NCBI GenBank assembly: GCA_963746265.1
Contig: CAVVAM010000001.1
Location: 121,006 to 185,005, forward strand
Direction of reading: 5' to 3'
Origin: Ilumatobacter sp963746265
GTDB lineage: Bacteria > Actinomycetota > Acidimicrobiia > Acidimicrobiales > Ilumatobacteraceae
Length of the DNA: 64,000 bases
The notes under the pieces were generated by a model, which saw nothing but the letters and a program-made list of their open reading frames with translations, was not told the origin of the DNA and searched no databases. Positions 32,340-41,565 of this stretch are shown here, piece after piece; the stretch's first letter is position 1, and every line of letters begins with the position of its first letter. The position numbers and the translations under genes were made by a program.

Positions 32340-34301
32340 ATGTCCACCCACTACACCCAGCCGACCAGCAGCGCCACCGCCGGGCCGACCCGCTCGCCTC
32401 GCACCCGCGCCCGTGGGAGGCATCGAGCGCTGAGCACCGTGCTCGCCGCCCTGGCAGCCCATGCGATCGTGGCCGTGGGCGGCGGTGACGCCCACGCGCA
32501 ACCGACCGTCCCGACCGCGACGTTCGATCCCCCGTCGACCGCGTGGTCCTCGGTCCGGGATCGAACCGGCGCCCAGTTCGCCGCCACGTTCGACGCCCGG
32601 GTCGAGGCCGGCGACATGGTGATCGACCTCGACGTCGACGAGATCGACGGCGACTACCGGGTCGGCGCGATCTTCCGGCCCAATCCCGACGGCCGCGGAT
32701 GGGAGAGCCGCCGCGATCTCACCTCCGCCGAGTTCGGCAACCGGTGGTCGTCGAACAAGCGGCGCAACTTCCGGCTCGCCGGCTTCGAGAGTTATCGGGT
32801 CGGATCACAGCAGCGTTACGCCGGGCACTGGGTCGAGAACACGGAAGGCCTCGCCTGGGCCTCGATCCGCGACCGCACGTCCGCCCAGTTCTCCGCCACG
32901 TTCGACGAGTACCGGCGCCTCGGGCTGATGCCGATCGACGTCGACAGCTATGCCACCTCGAATGGCCAGCGGTATGCGTCGGTCTGGGTGGAGAACGCAA
33001 GCGGCCTCGAGTGGAGGCTCCGCCGCGACATGACGGCGACGCAGTACGCCGACTACTTCAGGACCTATCGCGACGCCGGCTACCGCGTGCACACGATCGA
33101 GTCGTACCGCGTCGGCGCCGGCCAGCGCTACGCCGCGATCTGGGTCGAGAACGACAACGGTCGTGGTTGGGCCGGCTACCGAGACATGACCGCGACCGGA
33201 TTCCGCAACCGGTGGAATCGGATGCGCGACCTGGGATTCCGCCTCGACGACTACGAGAAGTACGACACGGCGAACGGTTCGCGCTACGCAGGAGTGTGGC
33301 GTCAGAACGACGACCGCTACGACTGGCAGCTCCGGCGCGATGTCGACGAGATCGTCGGCGATCACCTCGAGGAGTTCGACGTACCGGGCATGAGCGTGGC
33401 CATCACCCATCAGGGCAAGATCGTCTACCAGCGTGGCTTCGGCCATCAGGACATCGACGCCGGCGTGTGGATGCACGGCAGCACCGTCACCCGACTCGCG
33501 TCGGTCAGCAAGGCGATCACCGGGATCCTCGGCTTCGACGTGATCGGTGATCACCCCGAGGCGTCGATGGACGACGACGTGCGCGACCACCTCGTCTGGC
33601 TGCCCGACCATCACGACTACACGCTCGGGCAGAGCCTGATGAACCGCAGCTGTGTGGCCAGCTATCCGGGCGGCCTGCAGAGCCCGTGGTACGAGGACTA
33701 CGACAGCGCGTCCGAGGCCGTCACCGACTTCATGGACGACGACCTCGCGTGCACGCCGGGAAGCTACAAATACAGCACAGCCGCTTACAGCGTGGCGTGT
33801 GCGGTGTTCGAGCAGCTGGAGGGCAAGGCGGCGGACGACATCCTCGCCGATCGGCTCTCGGGCCCGTTGCACCTCCCCTCGCTCCGTGCCGACGACCCGA
33901 CGGTGTACGACTACTCGAAGCTCTACACGAGCGACACCAACGAGGAGTGGGATCCGGACGACCTCAGCTGGAAGTGGTGCGGCGGGGGGATGCAGGCATC
34001 GGCCAACGACATGGCCGAGTTCGGTCTGCAACTGCTCGACGGGTCGATCCTGACCGCCGACGAACGCGAGGAGCTGTGGAACCCGATCGGCTCGTACGCC
34101 TCCGGGTGGGAAGTCGGGACTGCCGACACCGGCGAGCGCACCGTCGGCAAGGACGGTCTCCAACCCGGAGCCCAGACCTATTGGCGGATGTACCCGGACG
34201 ACGACATCACGATCGTCGTGCTCAGCAACCGCCGCAGTGGCGGGCACAGTGCCCGGAGTGTGAGCCGGGAGATCGGCCAGCTCATGCTCGACGAGCTCTG
34301 A
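32340..34301 (+). CDS. Secreted serine hydrolase (beta-lactamase fold) with five bacterial tandem repeats
   Basis: 653 aa. The start is supported by AGGAGG at 32329-32334. A long basic N-region precedes a hydrophobic signal core (STVLAALAAHAIVAV, then AHA). Residues 65-325 hold five repeats of about 50 residues, each with W....RDMTATQ-type, YR or FE helix and RYAxVWVEN elements, matching bacterial tandem repeat domain 1. The C-terminal domain has SVSK at 388-391 (nucleophile Ser and Lys) and YST at 478-480 in place of YSN or YAN. It resembles polyglycine hydrolases and class C-like peptidases. Extracellular amidase or esterase; the natural substrate is unknown. A link to the NRPS is possible only by position. 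Confidence 0.82.
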   Translation: MSTHYTQPTSSATAGPTRSPRTRARGRHRALSTVLAALAAHAIVAVGGGDAHAQPTVPTATFDPPSTAWSSVRDRTGAQFAATFDARVEAGDMVIDLDVDEIDGDYRVGAIFRPNPDGRGWESRRDLTSAEFGNRWSSNKRRNFRLAGFESYRVGSQQRYAGHWVENTEGLAWASIRDRTSAQFSATFDEYRRLGLMPIDVDSYATSNGQRYASVWVENASGLEWRLRRDMTATQYADYFRTYRDAGYRVHTIESYRVGAGQRYAAIWVENDNGRGWAGYRDMTATGFRNRWNRMRDLGFRLDDYEKYDTANGSRYAGVWRQNDDRYDWQLRRDVDEIVGDHLEEFDVPGMSVAITHQGKIVYQRGFGHQDIDAGVWMHGSTVTRLASVSKAITGILGFDVIGDHPEASMDDDVRDHLVWLPDHHDYTLGQSLMNRSCVASYPGGLQSPWYEDYDSASEAVTDFMDDDLACTPGSYKYSTAAYSVACAVFEQLEGKAADDILADRLSGPLHLPSLRADDPTVYDYSKLYTSDTNEEWDPDDLSWKWCGGGMQASANDMAEFGLQLLDGSILTADEREELWNPIGSYASGWEVGTADTGERTVGKDGLQPGAQTYWRMYPDDDITIVVLSNRRSGGHSARSVSREIGQLMLDEL

Positions 34302-34434
34302 TCGTCGAGCCCTGCTGACACGACCCGGTCGACGGCCCGGCGGCCCGAGACCGGGTCGCTGCGCGCGACCGAGGTCAGGTGCGGCGACCACCGAGCTGAC
34401 CCGGCGCGATCAGTGCCGTCGGACCGACGTGCCG

Positions 34435-35247
34435 TCAGGACGACCGGATGCCGAGTTCGTCGTAGGCACCGCTCCGGCCGGCGCCGGCCGCGAACCTGCG
34501 GGCACCGCTGATGCCCTCGGCGGCGACGACACCTCGGCTGCCCTCCCACTCCTGGATCAACGCCTCGCGCTCCGAGAGGCCGTGGGAATCGCGAGCCGAT
34601 CGGCGGTCTGCCCGCATGCACAGCTGTGGGAAGCGGGCGATGTCGTGTGCGATCGACTCGGCCACGCGTCGTGCCTCGCCCTCGGGGACGACGTATTCGC
34701 ACAGACCGATTCGCGAGCACTCGTCGGCCATCACCTGGCGACCCGTGAGGATCAGGTCGAGCGCCCGTCCCTCGCCGACGAGCCGAGGCAGGCGCACGGT
34801 GCCACCGTCGATGAGCGGAATGCCCCAGCGCCGGCAGTACACCCCCATGTAGGCGGTCTCCTCCATCACCCGGATGTCGGCCCACATCGCCAACTCCATA
34901 CCGCCGGCGACCGCCGGTCCGGCGACCGCCGCGATCACCGGTTTCGACAGGTCGAGTCGGCTCGGGCCCATCGGACCACGTGAGTGCCGATCGGCATCGT
35001 CGAAAACGAGCCGGCTGACGCCGTCGTCGTCGTCCGACAGCCCGGCTGCGTGCTTGAGGTCCCATCCGGCGCAGAACGCGCCACCCTCGCCCCAGAACAC
35101 CGCGACCGACGCCTCCGGATCGTCGTCGAACGCGATGAACGCGTCGAACAGTTCGCCGGCGCTCGCAGGATCCATGGCGTTGCGGGCTTCCGGCCGCGAG
35201 TGGACGACGGTCCACACCGGCCCGTTCGTCTCGATGCGTACGGTCAT
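34435..35247 (-). CDS. Enoyl-CoA hydratase/isomerase family protein
   Basis: 270 aa from the ATG at 35247; the frame extends upstream but that part is Arg-rich and not family-like. Crotonase features: the oxyanion hole in GGAFCAGWDLK and AAVAGPAVAGGMELAMWADI, and the IPLIDGGTVRLPRLVG helix. Hydrates or isomerises an enoyl-CoA. On the minus strand it follows the acyl-CoA dehydrogenase and TetR genes, suggesting a small acyl-CoA degradation operon. Confidence 0.87.
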   Translation of the reverse strand: MTVRIETNGPVWTVVHSRPEARNAMDPASAGELFDAFIAFDDDPEASVAVFWGEGGAFCAGWDLKHAAGLSDDDDGVSRLVFDDADRHSRGPMGPSRLDLSKPVIAAVAGPAVAGGMELAMWADIRVMEETAYMGVYCRRWGIPLIDGGTVRLPRLVGEGRALDLILTGRQVMADECSRIGLCEYVVPEGEARRVAESIAHDIARFPQLCMRADRRSARDSHGLSEREALIQEWEGSRGVVAAEGISGARRFAAGAGRSGAYDELGIRSS

Positions 35248-35311
35248 GGCTCCAGCATGCCCGCGCGACCGCCGCCGCACCGAACGACAGCTCGGGATGG
35301 CGGCGAAGGGG

Positions 35312-35851
35312 TCAGACGACACCGAGCCGGATCGCAGCCGCACGAGCGGCATCCTTGCCGACCATGTGGTGCAACAGGAGCAGCCCGTCGACCAGGGCCA
35401 CGGCCGCCGTGGCGTTCTCGCGGCGCAACGCTGCCGACGCGCCGGCGACCCGGGGTGCGAGCCAATCGATCCAGTGGTCGATGAGCATCGGGGTCAGCTC
35501 GTCGAACGGAGCGGTGCCGGCCGCCGCGAGACCGACCATCTCGAAGTAGATCCGGAACACCGGTTCCGCGTCCGGTGAGATCAGCACCGGCCAGGCGAGA
35601 CGGACCACCTCGACGGTCTCGAGCTCGTCATCCACGAACGCGCCGTCGAGCAGCGACTGGAATCGCTGCCCGAGCGCCATGACGACCTCGGTCAGCAGAT
35701 CGCGTTTGGTCGGGAAGTAGTAGACGATCGATCGATCGTTGATCCCGACGCGCTTGGCGAGACGACCGAAGGTGAGCCTGCCGACCCCGTCGTCGAGCAC
35801 CGAAGCGACGGCCGCATCGAGCAGTTCGCCGCGGTCGTACTTGTAGCCCAT
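35312..35851 (-). CDS. TetR family transcriptional regulator
   Basis: 179 aa from the ATG at 35851. The N-terminal helix-turn-helix reads DGVGRLTFGRLAKRVGIN followed by YYFPTKRDLLTEV, the hallmark of TetR repressors. The ligand-binding C-terminal half is variable. It lies between the acyl-CoA dehydrogenase and enoyl-CoA hydratase genes on the same strand and probably controls them in response to an acyl-CoA or a related lipid. Confidence 0.88.
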   Translation of the reverse strand: MGYKYDRGELLDAAVASVLDDGVGRLTFGRLAKRVGINDRSIVYYFPTKRDLLTEVVMALGQRFQSLLDGAFVDDELETVEVVRLAWPVLISPDAEPVFRIYFEMVGLAAAGTAPFDELTPMLIDHWIDWLAPRVAGASAALRRENATAAVALVDGLLLLHHMVGKDAARAAAIRLGVV

Positions 35852-35952
35852 CGAGAACGATCGTAGTGACAACTCGGTTGCGGCGCCGACGGTACCGACG
35901 GCGATCCTGGGCACGTGAGCTCGCGGCTGGCGAACGCCCCGGGCCGGGCGAC

Positions 35953-37152
35953 TCAGTTGCGAGGCAGCTCGCGGAACGGTGTGTTGCGGTCGGGACCTGG
36001 CTCGCGTGGCAGACCCAGTGCTCGCTCTCCGAGCGTATTGCGCTGGATCTCGTCGGTGCCGCCCCCGAGACTCATCCCCCGACAGTTGAGGACGTGGTAC
36101 GCAAAGTAGTCGTCGTCGACGTTGCGCTCGACGGCCAGGTCGCGCTCCCAGGCTGGTGACGCCGGGAACGCGAGGGTGGCTGCCAGGCGGGCCGCCGACC
36201 TTCCCTGCTTCGTCCGCCACAGTTTGCCGATCGACGGATGCGATCCACGGGCTCCCAGCCAGCTGACGATGCGCTCGCCGGAGTACAGGCGAGCGAGGTC
36301 CTGCCGCACGATCGGGTCGGTCGTGCGACCCGATCGTGCGGCGAGTTCGATCAGCTGGGCGACGGGGATCGGTGAGCGACCCGCCTTCGAACGCGACATC
36401 GCGGCACCGCCCATCGAACCGGTGCCGGTCTGTTGTCGCTCGTGCCCGAGCAGTGCGACCGCGGTCGCCCAGCCGCCGTTGACGTCGCCGACCACCCACC
36501 CCCTCGGGATCCTGGCCCCGTCGAGGTAGACCTCGTTGAACTCCGACACGCCCGTCATCTGCACCAGCGGGCGAACCGTGACGCCGGCCTGATCCATCGG
36601 CAGCACGAACATGGTGATGCCGCGGTGCTTGGGTGCATCCCAGTCGGTACGTGCCAACAGGATCGCGAACTGACTGTGCTGGGCACCCGACGTCCAGACC
36701 TTCTGACCCGACACGATCCACTCATCGCCGTCGAGGTCGGCCCGAGTGGTGAGCGCCGCGAGGTCGGACCCCGAACCCGGCTCGGAGTACATCTGGCACC
36801 AGATCTCGTCGCCGCGCAGCCCCGGCCGCAGGAACCGCTCACGCAGCGCGTCGTCGCCGTGATCCCGGATCGTCGGCATGGCCATGCCGACACCGATCCC
36901 GAAGATCGCCTCCTCGCGGGGAACGCGACCGCGACTCTCGTCCCGGTGAACCTGCCGGAACTCCGGGCCCAGGCCGCGACCGCCGGTCTCGACGGGGTAG
37001 TCGATCGCCGCGAGACCGTGATCGAACAGGGCGGCGCGCCACGCCTTGGCCCGGGGGATCGTGCCCGCGACACCCTCGAGCACACCGGGCAGAACGCCGT
37101 CGAAGAACGAGCGCACCTCGGCGCGGAACTCGGCGATGGTCGGCACAGGCAT
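35953..37152 (-). CDS. Acyl-CoA dehydrogenase
   Basis: 399 aa from the ATG at 37152. Flavin-site motifs CQMYSEPGSGSDLAAL and GQKVWTSGAQHSQF, and C-terminal GMSLGGGTDEIQRNTLGERA. The pattern is that of actinobacterial acyl-CoA dehydrogenases used in steroid or branched-chain catabolism (FadE-like). It is a different subgroup from the dehydrogenase at 20-21 kb. First gene of a minus-strand set with TetR and enoyl-CoA hydratase. Confidence 0.88.
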   Translation of the reverse strand: MPVPTIAEFRAEVRSFFDGVLPGVLEGVAGTIPRAKAWRAALFDHGLAAIDYPVETGGRGLGPEFRQVHRDESRGRVPREEAIFGIGVGMAMPTIRDHGDDALRERFLRPGLRGDEIWCQMYSEPGSGSDLAALTTRADLDGDEWIVSGQKVWTSGAQHSQFAILLARTDWDAPKHRGITMFVLPMDQAGVTVRPLVQMTGVSEFNEVYLDGARIPRGWVVGDVNGGWATAVALLGHERQQTGTGSMGGAAMSRSKAGRSPIPVAQLIELAARSGRTTDPIVRQDLARLYSGERIVSWLGARGSHPSIGKLWRTKQGRSAARLAATLAFPASPAWERDLAVERNVDDDYFAYHVLNCRGMSLGGGTDEIQRNTLGERALGLPREPGPDRNTPFRELPRN

Positions 37153-37304
37153 CAGCGCTGACCCGCATGTCGTCGCATCGGCCGATCGTGCCAGTCCCCG
37201 CTGATCCCTGCCAAGACGGGCGCCCCAGCCGATCGAGGTGGTCGTGTCGCGGTCGCCACAGCGTGCCGGTCGAGCGGGCGCACGGCATCTGCCACGATGG
37301 TCGC

Positions 37305-37808
37305 ATGGTCGAGTTCGAGATGTTCGAGAGCCGGTCGGCGCCGACGGTCGCGGGCTGGGCCGGGTCGCGGCACGAGTCGATGCTGTGGTGTTCCCTGCCG
37401 GAGGTGACAGCCGAGACCGTCGAGGGATGGTCGCGTCGAAACGACGTCGAGGCATTCGTGCTTCGCGAAGACGGACACGTGATCGCGTACGGGGAGATCT
37501 GGGTCGACGCCGACGAACGGGAGGTCGAGCTGGGCCATGTGATCGTCGACCCCGAACGACGCTCACGAGGGCACGGTGAGCGACTGATCGACGAACTCAT
37601 CGGGCAGGCGCGTCGCCACTATCCGCTGATCGCGCTGCGGGTGCACTCGCGCAACGAGGCCGCGATCCGCTGCTACGCCCGGGCCGGGTTCGAACCCGCC
37701 CCGGATGCCGACGCTGCGGCGTGGAACGCCGGTCAGCCCGTCGACTACATGTGGATGACCCGTCGCTGGCCGATCGACGACGGCCGAACCGATCCCGAGC
37801 GGCACTAG
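37305..37808 (+). CDS. GNAT family N-acetyltransferase
   Basis: 167 aa from the ATG at 37305, 152 bp from the divergent dehydrogenase start. Acetyl-CoA binding motif A is in LGHVIVDPERRSRGHGERLI (RxxGxG-type), followed by ALRVHSRNEAAIRCYARAGF, typical of GNAT motif B. Acetylates an amine; the acceptor cannot be predicted. Single gene. Confidence 0.87.
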   Translation: MVEFEMFESRSAPTVAGWAGSRHESMLWCSLPEVTAETVEGWSRRNDVEAFVLREDGHVIAYGEIWVDADEREVELGHVIVDPERRSRGHGERLIDELIGQARRHYPLIALRVHSRNEAAIRCYARAGFEPAPDADAAAWNAGQPVDYMWMTRRWPIDDGRTDPERH

Positions 37809-37906
37809 CTTCGCCGGCAGCCGAACCCGGCGGCTGCCCTCCCATGGGTGGGGGTGAGATGGAGGGTGAGCGTGCAGCCCGCCGCCTCCCCAGGGGCGCG
37901 GACCCG

Positions 37907-38071
37907 GTGCCGAACGCCGCGATCGACGACCACTTCGTCGAGCTCGGTCGGCATGTCGCCGAGAACCAGATCGTCGCCACGATCAACCTGTTCGGGTACC
38001 TCGACCGGCGGAACGACACGATGGCGACCACACTCGAGCCCGAGCCGACCGCAGTCGCCTCGGAACATCCG
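37907..38071 (+). pseudogene. Remnant of an AhpD/carboxymuconolactone decarboxylase-like gene
   Basis: In one plus frame the translation contains ENQIVATINLFGYLDRRNDT and then MATTLEPEP, which closely matches the C-terminal end of the actinobacterial AhpD-like family (consensus roughly LFGYLNRWNDTMATELE). The N-terminal two thirds, including the CxxC active site, are absent, and no start or matching stop is present. It is probably the surviving tail of a deleted gene. The rest of 37809-38248 shows nothing else recognisable. Confidence 0.55.
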
Positions 38072-38248
38072 TCGGCTCGTGGCCGGGCGGTCGGAACGCA
38101 CGCAGCCGACGCACGACGGGCAGCGCTCGGTCGAACCCGGTCAGCCGCTGGGCGGTCGGCCAAGGTCGGATCCCGGTACCTCAGAGTAGGTCAGTTGGCT
38201 CTATCGACGTGTTCGACGAGCCGCGCACGATCGCATCGGAGGTACGAG

Positions 38249-38332
38249 ATGAGACGAGTACTGCACCGGGCTTCGATTCCCCTCGTGTTTTCGATTCCGC
38301 TCCTGTTGGCGCCGTTGCGCCAGCAGTCGTGA
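38249..38332 (+). CDS. Putative 27-aa membrane peptide before the ATPase operon
   Basis: An ATG six bases after a perfect GGAGG (38238-38242) opens a 27-codon frame encoding MRRVLHRASIPLVFSIPLLL plus a short polar tail. It has a basic N-end and one hydrophobic helix, enough to span the membrane. It ends six bases before the ATG of the first ATPase subunit. It could be a small assembly or c-ring accessory peptide, or a leader peptide for translational coupling. No homology is recognised; the case rests on the ribosome binding site and position. Confidence 0.45.
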   Translation: MRRVLHRASIPLVFSIPLLLAPLRQQS

Positions 38333-38338
38333 CCGGCG

Positions 38339-38764
38339 ATGGCTCGTCGCCTCAGCGAACTCCTCGAGCGCATCCGGCCGGCCGGGACCCCCGGGGCGCC
38401 CGCCGACGCCACTCCTCAGAGAGCGCAGGCTGCGCTCGATGAGATCGCCGATGTCGCCGCGCTCCTCTCCGAGTTCGAGGCGGAGGCCGACGCTGTCGTC
38501 GCCGCCGCCCGTCGCGAGGCAGCGACGATTCGATCGAGCGCTGCGCAGGCAGCCCAGCGGATCCGGGACGAGGTGCCGGATCGTGTGGCGGTTGCACAGG
38601 CCCGCTCGACGGTTGCCGCCGAGCAGAGCTCGGGAACTGCCGCCGAACAGATCGTCGCGGATGCCGAGGCGGAGGTCGAAGCCTTGCTCGCCCGACCCGG
38701 CATCGACCGAATCGTCGACGAGGCAGTCGCTGCGCTCTGGCAACTGGCCGGGAGCGCGCCGTGA
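38339..38764 (+). CDS. V/A-type ATPase peripheral stalk subunit (G/H-like)
   Basis: 141 aa, nearly all helical with an Ala/Glu/Arg heptad pattern (EAEADAVVAAARREAATIRS) as in the coiled-coil G or H subunits that pair with subunit E in the stator. First subunit of the operon; its stop overlaps the GTG of the next gene. Sequence identity in this family is low, so the call depends on coiled coil and position. Confidence 0.65.
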   Translation: MARRLSELLERIRPAGTPGAPADATPQRAQAALDEIADVAALLSEFEAEADAVVAAARREAATIRSSAAQAAQRIRDEVPDRVAVAQARSTVAAEQSSGTAAEQIVADAEAEVEALLARPGIDRIVDEAVAALWQLAGSAP

Positions 38765-39702
38765 CGGCCGGTTGGGTCGCCAGCACGGTCCGCGGTCGAG
38801 CCCTGCTCCGCCGATCGGTGGGCGTCGAGGGCGTCCGTGCGATCGCAGATGCCGACACGTGGCAGGAGGCGCGAACGAAACTGCGCTCCACCCCGTACGG
38901 CGAACGCGTTTCGGAGACCGCGGACCGGTCGGAGGCACATCACCACGCTGCCGCGACCACGCTGTGGCACCTTCGTGTCCTGGCAGGGTGGTTGCCACCC
39001 GACGCGACCGTTCTGACCCGGTTGGCTGCCGGTCCGTTCGAGATGGCCAACATCGAGCGCCATGTCGCCGGACTGACCGGGACGGTTCCCGATCGTGGCA
39101 GGTCCGACGGGCCCTATGCACTCGGCTCGCTGGCAGCCGCGTGGCCCCGCATCGCAACCGCCACCAGCGGCCAACAGGTGCGGGCCGCATTGTCCGGATC
39201 CGTGTGGGGGGACCCGGGTGGCACCGACGAAGCGGCACTGGCGCTCGGCGTGCGAGTCGGATGGGCGCGCCGGTTGCTGCATGCGTCGCCGATCGCTCGT
39301 CCGTGGGCATCGGGAATGCTCACCGTCCTGGCCGCCCGCGACCGGTTCGCTTTCGAACGACCGATCGCCGAGGTCACGGGCCGCGAGTTCGATCGCGCCC
39401 TCGGCCACGGCTGGCGTTCGGCATCCACACTGGCCGAGCTCGCAACTCGTGTACCCGATTCGGCGTCGTGGGTGCTCGGCGGGATCGAGGTTCCGGCCGG
39501 CTTGTGGCGCGCCGAGCTGGCCATCATTCGTCGCGTCGCCGCAGACGCCGAACCACTCGCTCGATCCGGCCGGTATGGGCGCGACACGATGGTCGCCGTC
39601 CTGGCCCTGTTGCTCGTGGACCTCTGGCGGATGGGCGCGGCGATCGAGGCCGCCGGGCGCGGCGCAACCGGCAGGGAGGTGTTCGATGCCGTGGCGGCGT
39701 GA
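38761..39702 (+). CDS. V/A-type ATPase subunit C (AC39-like central stalk socket)
   Basis: 313 aa from a GTG overlapping the previous stop. Mostly helical, with features of the C/d subunit that links the rotor axle to the c-ring: FEMANIERHVAGLTG recalls the family's YDvxNLk region, and repeated helical units follow. Position between the stalk and I subunits fits A/V-type operon order (H, I, K, E, C, F, A, B, D with variations). The stop lies 17 bases inside the next gene. The call is by context plus weak pattern. Confidence 0.65.
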   Translation: MTAGWVASTVRGRALLRRSVGVEGVRAIADADTWQEARTKLRSTPYGERVSETADRSEAHHHAAATTLWHLRVLAGWLPPDATVLTRLAAGPFEMANIERHVAGLTGTVPDRGRSDGPYALGSLAAAWPRIATATSGQQVRAALSGSVWGDPGGTDEAALALGVRVGWARRLLHASPIARPWASGMLTVLAARDRFAFERPIAEVTGREFDRALGHGWRSASTLAELATRVPDSASWVLGGIEVPAGLWRAELAIIRRVAADAEPLARSGRYGRDTMVAVLALLLVDLWRMGAAIEAAGRGATGREVFDAVAA

Positions 39703-41113
39703 TCTGTGGCCCGCCGCGATGCGACGCGTCGCAGTGGTCGCGCCCGCCTCGCGCATGCGATGGGTACTCGCCGAGGTCGCCGACTCGGGAGCGTTCGAGC
39801 CGGATCCTTCCGATCGCGAGCCGACCGCCACGGTGGCGATGCCTGCGCACGACGCCCTGGAAGGACTCGGGTCGAGCCCGGCCGATCCCTCCGCCGAGGC
39901 AGTCACGCCGCTGTTGTCACTCGACCCGGTCGATCCGTCCGAGCTGGCCGCCGCCGGCCGGCTCGACCTCCTGCTCGGTGAGAGTTCGCTCGAGGCGTCC
40001 GCGGCGTCCGCATTGCATCCGGGGCGGTGCATCGTGCTGCCCGGCTGGGTCCGCGACGTCGACGTCGCGCGGCTCCGATCAGCCGTCGAGCCCCACGGGG
40101 GGGCGATCGCAGATCTGGCCGGTCGGCGCGGCCTGGTGCCGCCGACCGCTCACGTCGACTCGCCGGCGCGCAGCGCGTTCCGCCCGCTCGTCACCACCTA
40201 CGCCACCGTGCCGTACCGCGACATCGACCCGACGCTGTTCGCGGCCGCCGCCTACCTGGCGATGTTCGGGATGATGTTCGGCGACGTCGGTCACGGCCTG
40301 CTCATCGTGGCCATGGGGATCGCGGCCTCGAGGTGGCACGGTTCGAGCGCCGCCGCCGCGTCGCGCATCGCGCCCTTCGTCATCGGCGCCGGCGTGGCGG
40401 CCACGGTGTTCGGCCTGTTGTACGGCGAGGCGTTCGGTCCGACCGGCCTCGTGCCGACGCTGTGGCTCCGTCCACTCGACGAGCCGGAGCAGCTCCTGGT
40501 GATCGGGCTGTTGGCGGGCGGCGCGCTCCTGGCCGTCACGTTCGCGCTCTCGATCGTGAACCGCTGGCGAGAAGGCGGTCCGGGCCTCGCGCTCTACGAC
40601 CCGTCCGGCGTCGCCGGTGCACTGCTCCTCGCGGCTCTCGGCGCCGCCGGGGCGGCGGTCGCGACGTCGCAGTCCGTGTGGCCGGCGACGGCGCTCGTGC
40701 TGGGTCTCGCCGGTGTCGCTCTGGTCTTCATCGGCCTGTTCGTGCGCACCGGCGGGCGCGCAGCAGGTTTGGCGGAAGTGCTGATCGAGCTGTTCGACAC
40801 GCTGCTTCGGCTCGGGTCGAACGTGGTCTCGTTCGCGCGACTCGCCGCGTTCGGGCTCACGCACGCCGTGATCACCGGCGTGGTCTGGGACGGCACGGTC
40901 GGGCTCTGGAATCGATCGACGTTGCTGGCCGGCGCAGCCGCGATCGTGTTGTTCACCGTGGGAAACGCCGCGGCGTTCGCGCTCGGTGCCCTCGTCGCCG
41001 CCATCCAGGCGCTCCGGCTCGAGTACTACGAGCTGTTCTCACGGCTGTTCGCCTCGTCCGGCCGACCCTTCGCGCCGTGGCATGTTCCCGTTCGAAGATC
41101 GGAGATCTCATGA
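39686..41113 (+). CDS. atpI: V/A-type ATPase membrane subunit I (a subunit)
   Basis: 475 aa from the ATG at 39686, with GGGAGG shortly upstream. The N-terminal soluble arm is only about 165 residues, much shorter than usual (family members are 600-700 aa). The C-terminal half has about eight membrane helices with MFGMMFGDVGHGLL, characteristic of the family. SNVVSFARLAAFGLTHA carries the essential Arg that faces the c-ring carboxylate. It forms the ion half-channels of Vo/Ao. Confidence 0.85.
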   Translation: MPWRRDLWPAAMRRVAVVAPASRMRWVLAEVADSGAFEPDPSDREPTATVAMPAHDALEGLGSSPADPSAEAVTPLLSLDPVDPSELAAAGRLDLLLGESSLEASAASALHPGRCIVLPGWVRDVDVARLRSAVEPHGGAIADLAGRRGLVPPTAHVDSPARSAFRPLVTTYATVPYRDIDPTLFAAAAYLAMFGMMFGDVGHGLLIVAMGIAASRWHGSSAAAASRIAPFVIGAGVAATVFGLLYGEAFGPTGLVPTLWLRPLDEPEQLLVIGLLAGGALLAVTFALSIVNRWREGGPGLALYDPSGVAGALLLAALGAAGAAVATSQSVWPATALVLGLAGVALVFIGLFVRTGGRAAGLAEVLIELFDTLLRLGSNVVSFARLAAFGLTHAVITGVVWDGTVGLWNRSTLLAGAAAIVLFTVGNAAAFALGALVAAIQALRLEYYELFSRLFASSGRPFAPWHVPVRRSEIS

Positions 41114-41556
41114 ACACCTGGATGTTCGCAGCAGTGCTCCTCGCCCCCATGGTCGTGGCTTATCCCCTGGCTCGCAGATGCGCGCCGCGGACCGCCCTGC
41201 GCATGATGGTCGGATCGATGGCGGCCACGTTCGTGCTGGCCGTCACCGTGCTCACGTTCGTCATCGCCACGGGCGGCGGCGGGGCCGACGCCGACGCTCC
41301 GGAGGTCGCTCGCGCCGCTGCCGCTCAGACCACGACGACGGTCGACACCGGTGCCGCCTTCATCGGCGCCGCCATCGCCGTCGCCGCTTCCGCGATCGGC
41401 GCCGGCATCGCGATCGCGTACGCCGGGTCCGCCGCCCTCGCCACCATCAGCGAGCAGCCCGACCTCTTCGGTCGAGCCATGGTGGTGGTCGGACTCGCCG
41501 AGGGTGTCGCCATCTACGGGCTGATCGTCGCCGTGCTGATCCTCGGCAAGGTGTGA
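41110..41556 (+). CDS. atpK: V/A-type ATPase proteolipid subunit K (c-ring)
   Basis: 148 aa; the ATG overlaps the preceding TGA. There are four hydrophobic helices: an unusual N-terminal pair (residues 1-55) and then a standard c hairpin. In the hairpin, ASAIGAGIAIAYAGSAALAT forms the first helix and VVVGLAEGVAIYGLIVAV the second, with the ion-binding Glu. Positions equivalent to Gln32 and Ser66 of sodium-type c subunits are Ala and Gly, which argues for proton coupling. The N-terminal pair lacks a carboxylate, so only one binding site per chain is expected. Confidence 0.85.
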   Translation: MNTWMFAAVLLAPMVVAYPLARRCAPRTALRMMVGSMAATFVLAVTVLTFVIATGGGGADADAPEVARAAAAQTTTTVDTGAAFIGAAIAVAASAIGAGIAIAYAGSAALATISEQPDLFGRAMVVVGLAEGVAIYGLIVAVLILGKV

Positions 41557-41565
41557 GGGCACGCG

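Noticed and set aside
37721..38332. A single 203-aa protein spanning 37.7-38.3 kb
   Set aside because: Its N-terminal part overlaps the acetyltransferase gene in another frame and its middle is an AhpD-like fragment; only the remnant and the final 27 codons were kept.
40027..41109. A long frame fused upstream of the proteolipid subunit
   Set aside because: The upstream part is an out-of-frame shadow of subunit I; the proteolipid starts at the ATG at 41110, which overlaps the subunit I stop.
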